From: Allobacillus salarius
GTDB lineage: Bacteria > Bacillota > Bacilli > Bacillales > Alkalibacillaceae
Direction of reading: 5' to 3'
Assembly: GCF_007559425.1 (NCBI RefSeq)
Contig: NZ_VMHE01000002.1
Coordinates: forward strand, 178,298 to 242,297
Length of the DNA: 64,000 bases
Part shown: in pieces, positions 57,971 to 64,000 of the stretch
Layout of the letters: each line of letters starts with the position of its first letter
Numbering within the stretch: the stretch's first letter is position 1
Notes under the pieces: generated by a model
Databases searched by the model: none
What the model was told of the DNA's origin: nothing
The model's input: only the letters and a program-made list of their open reading frames with translations
Program-made: the position numbers and the translations under genes

Positions 57971-58870
57971 ATGGACTTACCAGATCAAATCACGATTAAA
58001 GAAGTCGGTCCGCGCGACGGCTTGCAAAATGAAAAGAAAGAAATATCTACCGAAGATAAAATTGAATGGATTAATCAACTCTCTGAATCAGGTTTGTCTT
58101 ACATTGAGATCACTTCGTTCGTACATCCGAAGTGGATACCGCAATTAAAAGATGCCGTAGAGGTTGCCAAGTCCATCAATCGCAAAGAAGGCGTTACTTA
58201 TGCAGCTCTAGTCCCAAATATGAAAGGGCTAGAGCGAGCATTAGAAGCTGATGTAGATGAAGTTTCAATTTTCATGTCAGCTAGTGAGACGCATAATAAG
58301 AAAAACATTAATAAATCAATTGAAGAAACATATCCGGTCTTAAAAGAAGTTGTCACTGGTGCTAAAGAAGCTAAAAAAACAGTCAGAGGATATGTATCAA
58401 CGGTTTTTGGCTGTCCTTATGAAGGGCCTGTAGATGAAAATCAAGTTGTCGATGTTTGCGAGCGTCTTTTTGATATGGGAATTGATGAACTCTCACTTGG
58501 TGACACGATAGGCGTAGCTAATCCGCGTCAAGTGCATGAGTTCTTGTGCAAAATGGAACATGTTCTTTTAAAAGATCAAATTGCATTGCATTTTCATGAC
58601 ACGAGGGGTATGGCGTTAGCAAACACAGCAACTGCTTTGCAGTTAGGCTACCATACCTTTGACGGTTCTTTAGGCGGCCTAGGAGGGTGTCCATATGCTA
58701 AAGGAGCTACTGGGAATCTAGCAACGGATGATCTTGTCCATATGATTCATGAAATGGGTATTGATACAGGCATTGACCTAGATCGACTGACGGAAGCAGG
58801 CTTCTTTATTCAAGATAAAATCGGAAAACCTTTACCAAGTAAGCAAATGCAAGTAAGAGCAAAAGAATAA
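57971..58870 (+). CDS. yngG: Hydroxymethylglutaryl-CoA lyase (YngG type)
   Basis: 299 residues of the DRE-TIM metallolyase group: KEVGPRDGLQNEK near the N-terminus, LHFHDTRGMALAN, and GGLGGCPYAKGATGNLATDD with the catalytic cysteine. It splits HMG-CoA to acetoacetate and acetyl-CoA. The ATG at 57971 is chosen (MDLPDQITIKE); the upstream frame overlaps yngHB and lacks conserved sequence. AGGGAGG is 12 bases upstream, a rather long spacing. Confidence 0.93.
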   Translation: MDLPDQITIKEVGPRDGLQNEKKEISTEDKIEWINQLSESGLSYIEITSFVHPKWIPQLKDAVEVAKSINRKEGVTYAALVPNMKGLERALEADVDEVSIFMSASETHNKKNINKSIEETYPVLKEVVTGAKEAKKTVRGYVSTVFGCPYEGPVDENQVVDVCERLFDMGIDELSLGDTIGVANPRQVHEFLCKMEHVLLKDQIALHFHDTRGMALANTATALQLGYHTFDGSLGGLGGCPYAKGATGNLATDDLVHMIHEMGIDTGIDLDRLTEAGFFIQDKIGKPLPSKQMQVRAKE

Positions 58871-58884
58871 AGGTGTGAGAAACA

Positions 58885-59664
58885 ATGGATACAATTGATT
58901 TCCAGGTTGTCGATGAAACAATTGGGATTTTAAAGCTCAATCGACCGAATGCCGCAAATGCTTTCTCATTGAAGCTCATGGATGATTTTAATGAACAATT
59001 AGATGAAATTGAACACAATGATCAGTTGCGTGTATTAATTATCACAGCTGCTGGTGAGAAGGTGTTTTGTGCTGGTGCAGATTTAAAAGAACGAGCATCA
59101 ATGGATGAAAAAGAGGTTGTCAAAACAGTAGGTAAAATTGGCGATATCGTTTCACGGGTTGAACAGCTAGAAATACCAACGATTGCAGCCATTAATGGTG
59201 CTGCTTTCGGTGGTGGATTAGAATTAACGCTCGCTTGCGATATTCGTATTGCGAGCAGTTCAGCAAAAATGGGATTAACAGAGACATCGTTAGCTATTAT
59301 CCCAGGAGCAGGTGGAACCCAACGTCTATCAAGACTCATAGGTATAGCGAATGCTAAATATTATATTTTAACGGCAAAGCGCTTTGAAAGTGGTGAAGCT
59401 AAACAAATTGGTTTGGTTCAAGAAGTTTTTGAGCCGACGGAATTGGAAGGCCAAGCATTATTGATGGCTAAACAGATTGCTGGCAATGGACCAATTGGTG
59501 TCAAAATGGCCAAAAAAGCAATCGATGAAGGCTATGAGTTACCTAAAAGCGATGGATTGCAAGTCGAGCGAGAATGTTATTTAGAAACAATTCCGACGGA
59601 AGATCGATTAGAAGGCTTACAAGCATTCAAAGAAAAGCGTAAGCCACAGTACAAAGGAAAATAG
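58885..59664 (+). CDS. yngF: Enoyl-CoA hydratase/isomerase family, probably methylglutaconyl-CoA hydratase (YngF type)
   Basis: 259 residues of the crotonase fold. The oxyanion-hole segments are CAGADLKERASM and INGAAFGGGLELTLACDIRIAS; the ETSLAIIPGAGGTQRL block carries the catalytic Glu. In this operon the expected reaction is hydration of 3-methylglutaconyl-CoA to HMG-CoA. AAAGGTGTGAGAAA precedes the ATG. Confidence 0.92.
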   Translation: MDTIDFQVVDETIGILKLNRPNAANAFSLKLMDDFNEQLDEIEHNDQLRVLIITAAGEKVFCAGADLKERASMDEKEVVKTVGKIGDIVSRVEQLEIPTIAAINGAAFGGGLELTLACDIRIASSSAKMGLTETSLAIIPGAGGTQRLSRLIGIANAKYYILTAKRFESGEAKQIGLVQEVFEPTELEGQALLMAKQIAGNGPIGVKMAKKAIDEGYELPKSDGLQVERECYLETIPTEDRLEGLQAFKEKRKPQYKGK

Positions 59665-59694
59665 ATTGTAAAGAGACAGAAAGGGTGTAATGGC

Positions 59695-61221
59695 ATGACG
59701 ATACAAAATCATGAAGAATTACGTCAAAAAATTGAGTCCGGTGGTGCGGAAAAATATCATGAGAAAAATAAAGAAAAAGGAAAAATGTTTGTCCGTGACC
59801 GATTGAAAGAATTGCTCGATGACGATCTCGATGTCGAAGATGCCTTCTTTGCCAATTGCATGGACGGTTCACTTCCGGCAGATGGCGTTGTCACTGGCAT
59901 TGGAAAAGTTAATGGCCAACGTGTTTGTATTATGGCGAATGATTCGACAGTAAAAGCAGGTTCTTGGGGAAAACGTACAGTCGAAAAGATTCTTAGAATC
60001 CAAGAAACCGCGATGAAATTAGAGCTCCCAATGCTTTACTTAGTCGATTCTGCAGGTGCACGAATTACGGATCAAATTGATATGTTTCCAAATAGAAGAG
60101 GAGCAGGACGTATCTTTTACAATCAAGTGAAGCTCTCTGGAAGAGTGCCTCAAGTGTGTTTGTTATTCGGTCCATCTGCTGCAGGCGGTGCCTACATACC
60201 AGCATTCTGTGATGTTGTTATTATGGTTGATGGCAATGCTTCCATGTATCTCGGCTCACCAAGAATGGCAGAAAAGGTCATCGGTGAAAAGGTCAGCCTT
60301 GAAGAAATGGGCGGAGCAAAGATGCACACTTCAGTCTCTGGTGTAGGTGATGTGTTAGCGAAAGATGAATCTGAAGCGATCGCATATACGCAAAAGTATT
60401 TAACGTATTTTCCAGAAAACTTTAGAAGCAAACCTCCTGTTGCAGAGACGAAGTCACCAGCTTCATTTGAGAAAACGATTAGTGAGCTAATACCGGAAAA
60501 TCAAAACGCTCCGTTCGATATGTATCAATTAATCAATCGTTTGATTGATGCAGATAGCTTCTGTGAAATTAAGAAAAACTTTGCGAAGGAGTTAATTACC
60601 GGACTTGCAAGAATTGATGGTAAAGCAGTAGGAATCCTCGCCAACCAACCACGGATGAAAGGTGGCGTGTTATTCCATGATTCTGCCGACAAGGCAGCGA
60701 AGTTCATTCAATTATGTGATGCATTTAATATACCGTTAGTGTTCTTAGCTGACATTCCAGGCTTCATGATTGGAACACGTGTTGAACAAGCAGGGATCAT
60801 CCGCCATGGTGCGAAAATGATTTCTGCAATGAGTGAAGCAACCGTGCCAAAAATTTCTGTAATTGTTCGTAAAGCTTACGGTGCAGGACTATACGCTATG
60901 GCAGGACCGGCGTTTGAACCGGATGTAACGATTGCTTTGCCAACAGCTCAAATTGCTGTCATGGGGCCAGAAGCTGCAGTGAATGCTGTATATGCCAACA
61001 AGATTGCCGAACTTCCAGAAGAAGAGCGCCCAGCATTCATTCAAGAAAAGCATAAAGAATATCAAGAAAATATTGATATTTATCGATTGGCTTCAGAGAT
61101 GGTCATCGATGATATTGTTGAACCGGACAATCTAAGAAAAGCGTTAGAACTTCGGTTAGATGCTTATCAATCAAAAAACCTTCATTTCACCGAAAGAAAA
61201 CACGGTGTTTACCCAGTTTAA
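59695..61221 (+). CDS. yngE: Acyl-CoA carboxyltransferase beta subunit (YngE type; methylcrotonyl- or propionyl-CoA carboxylase)
   Basis: 508 residues with two crotonase-like carboxyltransferase domains: VDSAGARITDQI, FGPSAAGGAYIPAFCDVVIMV (last residues), GSPRMAEKVIGE, and PGFMIGTRVEQAGIIRHGAKM in the second half. With YngHA and YngHB it would carboxylate 3-methylcrotonyl-CoA, as judged by the surrounding leucine pathway genes. A terminator follows, closing the seven-gene operon. Confidence 0.92.
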   Translation: MTIQNHEELRQKIESGGAEKYHEKNKEKGKMFVRDRLKELLDDDLDVEDAFFANCMDGSLPADGVVTGIGKVNGQRVCIMANDSTVKAGSWGKRTVEKILRIQETAMKLELPMLYLVDSAGARITDQIDMFPNRRGAGRIFYNQVKLSGRVPQVCLLFGPSAAGGAYIPAFCDVVIMVDGNASMYLGSPRMAEKVIGEKVSLEEMGGAKMHTSVSGVGDVLAKDESEAIAYTQKYLTYFPENFRSKPPVAETKSPASFEKTISELIPENQNAPFDMYQLINRLIDADSFCEIKKNFAKELITGLARIDGKAVGILANQPRMKGGVLFHDSADKAAKFIQLCDAFNIPLVFLADIPGFMIGTRVEQAGIIRHGAKMISAMSEATVPKISVIVRKAYGAGLYAMAGPAFEPDVTIALPTAQIAVMGPEAAVNAVYANKIAELPEEERPAFIQEKHKEYQENIDIYRLASEMVIDDIVEPDNLRKALELRLDAYQSKNLHFTERKHGVYPV

Positions 61222-61237
61222 TATTTCATACCGATCG

Positions 61238-61276
61238 AACCAGCAGCTAATGAAACAGAGCTGCTGGTTTTACATT
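61238..61276 (+). terminator. Intrinsic terminator after the leucine-degradation operon
   Basis: AACCAGCAGCT pairs perfectly with AGCTGCTGGTT, followed by TTACATTTT. Confidence 0.85.
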
Positions 61277-61292
61277 TTAGGAGGAGAATTAT

Positions 61293-62939
61293 ATGAAGTT
61301 TGATGCAATTGTTATAGGTGCTGGACTATCTGGATTAGTAACGACGACAGAAATTGCTGATCGTGGAAAGAAAGTATTGTTATTGGACCAAGAACCAGAA
61401 AGCTCATTCGGTGGTCAGGTTTGGTGGTCTTTTGGCGGTTTGTTTTTAATTGATTCGCCTGAACAGAGAAGAATGGGAATTCATGATTCATATGAATTGG
61501 CTAGGCAGGATTGGTTCGGTTCAGCAAATTTTGACCGGGAAGATGAAGATTATTGGGGGAAGAAGTGGGCGGAAGCTTATTTGAAGTTTGCTGCAGAAGA
61601 AAAACGTACTTGGTTACGAAAAATGGGTATTAATTTTTTTCCAGTTATCGGATGGGCTGAGCGAGGTGGTGGCTTAGCGGATGGACACGGAAATTCAGTT
61701 CCTCGCTTTCATATTACATGGGGAACAGGACCTGGAATCGTTGCACCATTTGAGAAACGTATCCGAGAACATATTCAAAAAGGAAATGTTACATACAAGC
61801 CACGCCACCAAGTTGATAATTTAATTGTTCAGAACGACGAAGTTACTGGTGTAGCTGGTACCATTTTAATAGATGATCCAGTCGAAAGAGGCGAAAAAAG
61901 TTCGAGAGAGAAGGTAGGCGAGTTTGAATATCAAGGCGATTCAGTGGTCGTTGCTAGTGGTGGAGTGGGAGCGAACTTTGATTTGATTCGTCGGAATTGG
62001 CCTAAACGATTGGGTAACCCCCCGAAAAAAATGCTTTCAGGTGTTCCTGATTATGTAGACGGCCGGATGTTAGAGATTGCAGAAAAAATAGGAGCGCGAA
62101 TCGTTAACCGTGACCGTATGTGGCATTATACGGAAGGGATTCAAAACTGGAACCCTGTTTGGTCAGCTCATGGGATAAGAATATTACCCGGGCCCTCATC
62201 AATTTGGTTAGATGCGGAAGGGAATCGATTCGATGCTCCGAATTATCCTGGATTTGATACGTTAAGTACACTTGAAGCCATTATGAAAACAGGCTATGAT
62301 TATTCTTGGTTTATTTTAACGCAAAAAATTATCGAAAAAGAATTCGCCTTATCCGGTTCCGAACAAAATCCGGATTTAACCGGTAAAAGTATTAAGCAAT
62401 TGTTAAAGCGTTTGAGTTCTGGTGCTCCAGAACCCGTAGAAGCGTTCAAAAAACACGGAGAGGACTTTATTGTCGACGATGACTTAGAAACCTTAGTAGA
62501 TCAAATGAACGCTTTGAGTGGAGACAATTTGCTTGATTACGATAAAGTAAAGAGTCAATTGGAAGCAAGAGACCGACAAATTGATCATAAATTTACGAAG
62601 GATCTTCAAGTGGCTGCTCTAAGAGGTTCTCGTTTTTTTCGTGGAGACCGGATCATTCGCACAGCGAAACCACATAAAATATTAGATTCTAAAAACGGAC
62701 CTTTGATTGCTGTCCGGTTAAATATTTTAAGCCGGAAAACATTAGGTGGACTGCAAACCGATCTGTCAGGATGCGTTTTGGATGCTGCTGGAAATCCACT
62801 GAAAGGTTTGTTCGCTGCTGGAGAAGCAAGCGGGTTTGGTGGAGGTGGAATCCACGGTTACCGAGCACTCGAAGGAACCTTTCTAGGTGGTTGTTTATTC
62901 ACCGGAAAAGTTGTAGGAAGTACAATAGGGGATGCGTAA
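61293..62939 (+). CDS. FAD-binding dehydrogenase (KstD/fumarate-reductase-like flavoprotein)
   Basis: 548 residues. The N-terminal dinucleotide motif AIVIGAGLSGLVTTTEIADRG binds FAD, with SSFGGQVWWSFGG close by, and GLFAAGEASGFGGGGIHGYRALEG near the C-terminus is typical of the flavoprotein family annotated simply as FAD-binding dehydrogenase (related to 3-ketosteroid dehydrogenases). TAGGAGGAGAA precedes the ATG, just behind the yngE terminator. Substrate unknown; position next to fatty/branched acid genes hints at lipid catabolism (weak inference). Confidence 0.87.
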   Translation: MKFDAIVIGAGLSGLVTTTEIADRGKKVLLLDQEPESSFGGQVWWSFGGLFLIDSPEQRRMGIHDSYELARQDWFGSANFDREDEDYWGKKWAEAYLKFAAEEKRTWLRKMGINFFPVIGWAERGGGLADGHGNSVPRFHITWGTGPGIVAPFEKRIREHIQKGNVTYKPRHQVDNLIVQNDEVTGVAGTILIDDPVERGEKSSREKVGEFEYQGDSVVVASGGVGANFDLIRRNWPKRLGNPPKKMLSGVPDYVDGRMLEIAEKIGARIVNRDRMWHYTEGIQNWNPVWSAHGIRILPGPSSIWLDAEGNRFDAPNYPGFDTLSTLEAIMKTGYDYSWFILTQKIIEKEFALSGSEQNPDLTGKSIKQLLKRLSSGAPEPVEAFKKHGEDFIVDDDLETLVDQMNALSGDNLLDYDKVKSQLEARDRQIDHKFTKDLQVAALRGSRFFRGDRIIRTAKPHKILDSKNGPLIAVRLNILSRKTLGGLQTDLSGCVLDAAGNPLKGLFAAGEASGFGGGGIHGYRALEGTFLGGCLFTGKVVGSTIGDA

Positions 62940-63049
62940 CAATAGGTGACTATAAACTTATTATGTAAATTATTTAGTTGATTATATTAAAGTTATGTTA
63001 ACTAAAATGAATACTGTAATGTTGTTATGTAAACTAAAACTGCATGAAT

Positions 63050-63077
63050 TTGCGTTTTTAGTATTCCTCGATATAAT
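63050..63077 (+). promoter_or_regulatory. SigA-type promoter of the HAD gene
   Basis: TTGCGT at 63050-63055 and TATAAT at 63072-63077 with a 16-base spacer. Confidence 0.6.
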
Positions 63078-63115
63078 GGAGCTAGCATTTTGATAAATAG
63101 AAAAGAGTGACTGAC

Positions 63116-63895
63116 ATGAACAATCAAAAGGTTATTTTTGTTGATATCGACGGAACGATCTTGAATTCAGATAAAGAAATACCTAAATCTACGATAGAAG
63201 CGATTCAAGAGGCTAAACATAAAGGTCATCATGTTATTATAGCGACAGGCCGTGCGCCTTTTATGTTTGCAGATTTGCGAGAAGAGCTTGAACTAGATTC
63301 GTACGTTAGCTATAACGGTCAATATGTAGTTTTGAACGGGGAAGTTATTTTCACGAATCCTTTAAAGATAGACTCATTAATTGAGTTAACAGATGATGCA
63401 CTTCACCATAATCATCCAGTTGTATTCATGGACCATGAAGATATGAAAGCAAATATTCCTGAGCATCCTTTCATTGAGGAAAGTATACGTACATTAAAAA
63501 TTGATTATTTTCCGTCTCATGATCCGTACTATTATAAAGATCGGGATTTATACCAAACCTTATTATTTTGCGAAGAAGGGGAAGAAGCAAGATACGAAGA
63601 AAAGTATACTGATTTTGATTTTATCCGTTGGCACCCGCTGTCTGTCGATGTCTTGCCAAAAGGCGGTTCGAAATCGGTTGGTATACAAAAAATGTTAACC
63701 CATCTAGACGTATCGAGTGAAAACATTTATGCGTTCGGTGATGGGCTGAATGATATTGAAATGTTAACTGACGTGGAGCATGGTGTAGCTATGGGAAATG
63801 CATTAACGGAGGTTAAAGCTGCTGCGAGACATGTGACACGCTCTGTCGATGATGATGGAATTTATCATGGTATGAAAAAATTAGGTATTATTTGA
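63116..63895 (+). CDS. Cof-type HAD-superfamily phosphatase
   Basis: 259 residues. HAD motif I is FVDIDGTILNS, motif II IIATGRAP, motif III lysine in PKGGSKSVG and motif IV AFGDGLNDIEML, with a C2 cap between them, so this is the Cof/YidA group that dephosphorylates sugar phosphates or cofactors. The ATG at 63116 is preferred over the GTG at 63107, which would lie on the weak AAAAGAG ribosome binding site. Confidence 0.9.
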   Translation: MNNQKVIFVDIDGTILNSDKEIPKSTIEAIQEAKHKGHHVIIATGRAPFMFADLREELELDSYVSYNGQYVVLNGEVIFTNPLKIDSLIELTDDALHHNHPVVFMDHEDMKANIPEHPFIEESIRTLKIDYFPSHDPYYYKDRDLYQTLLFCEEGEEARYEEKYTDFDFIRWHPLSVDVLPKGGSKSVGIQKMLTHLDVSSENIYAFGDGLNDIEMLTDVEHGVAMGNALTEVKAAARHVTRSVDDDGIYHGMKKLGII

Positions 63896-63898
63896 TTG

Positions 63899-63928
63899 AA
63901 AGCTTGGTGGGATTCCATCAAGCTTTTT
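63899..63928 (+). terminator. Intrinsic terminator after the HAD gene
   Basis: AAAGCTTGGTGG pairs with CCATCAAGCTTT (one wobble pair), followed by a T run that abuts the intron start. Confidence 0.85.
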
Positions 63929-63929
63929 A

Positions 63930-64000
63930 GTTTGCCCGGCATGGGTGAATTCTAACGGGTGAAAGTCCCGAGTGTGACCTGGTAGCGGTAAGCACATAGT
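63930..64000 (+). mobile_element. 5' end of a group II intron, probably group IIC (truncated by the window edge)
   Basis: From 63930 the sequence reads GTTTGCCCGGCATGGGTG and later GGGTGAAAGTCCCGA, the conserved start of domain I of bacterial group II introns of the type I recall for the Oceanobacillus iheyensis intron (GTGTGCCCGGCATGGGTG start). It lies directly behind a terminator hairpin, the typical insertion site of group IIC introns. The reverse-transcriptase gene and 3' end would be beyond the window. Exact 5' boundary is inferred. Confidence 0.75.

Overview
The window is a chromosomal segment of a low-GC, endospore-forming Firmicute of the family Bacillaceae. The evidence is gene order matching the Bacillus subtilis ymf-recA-mutSL-glnRA and lexA-tkt-citB-parEC regions, sporulation genes (spoVS, cotE, tlp), AGGAGG-type ribosome binding sites, and Firmicute LexA and GlnR boxes. 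Several proteins have very acidic stretches (RodZ, CotE tail), a lone Mrp-type antiporter subunit is present, and the right edge carries the start of a group II intron resembling the group IIC intron I remember from Oceanobacillus iheyensis. I therefore lean toward a halotolerant or alkali-tolerant genus (Oceanobacillus/Virgibacillus-like), but the genus is inference.

Layout. 1-11.7 kb: end of ymfH, then ymfI, a DUF3243 gene, ymfK, rodZ, pgsA, cinA, recA, rny, ymdB, spoVS, miaB and ricA (cell shape, phospholipid synthesis, recombination, RNA decay, tRNA modification, sporulation signalling). 11.8-21.9 kb: an unrecognised lipoprotein, then cotE, mutS, mutL, miaA, hfq, hflX and ynbB. 21.9-22.5 kb: an intergenic region with a GC-rich 21-base tandem repeat. 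22.5-24.3 kb: glnR-glnA behind a perfect GlnR box. 24.5-26.4 kb: an SOS operon with a small WYL-like protein, a YolD-like protein and a Y-family DNA polymerase. 26.5-29.5 kb: an accessory-looking stretch with two methyltransferases, a DUF2268 protease and a 412-bp intergenic repeat. 29.6-35.5 kb: lexA, ynzC, tkt, yneF, ccdA, a lone mrpB-like gene, ccdC and yneK. 35.8-45.7 kb: an orphan PAS histidine kinase, aconitase, a thiol-disulfide protein, an fbpB-like small gene, tlp, yneP, yneQ, yidD, folE2, a CapA-family gene, plsY and yneT. 45.8-50.2 kb: parE-parC. 50.4-53.4 kb: a YhgE/Pip-type membrane protein and a TetR regulator. 53.5-61.2 kb: a seven-gene leucine/isovalerate degradation operon (yngJ-I-HA-HB-G-F-E type). 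61.3-63.9 kb: a flavoprotein dehydrogenase and a Cof-type HAD phosphatase. 63.93 kb to the end: the 5' end of a group II intron sitting directly behind a terminator.

How the genes work together. DNA repair is prominent: recA, lexA and the polymerase operon each carry a LexA-type box, and mutS-mutL form the mismatch repair pair. ccdA, ccdC and the yneN-type protein belong to extracytoplasmic thiol redox and cytochrome c maturation. The yng-type operon would take isovaleryl-CoA to acetoacetate plus acetyl-CoA.

The region is mostly ordinary core genome. I did not find a clearly undescribed multi-gene system. The best leads are the group IIC-like intron, the orphan mrpB next to ccdC, the WYL-like protein in the SOS operon, the two repeat elements, a hairpin abutting the fbpB-like ribosome binding site, and genes missing compared with B. 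subtilis (yneA/yneB beside lexA, tdh-kbl, spoVK, cotM-sspP-sspO).
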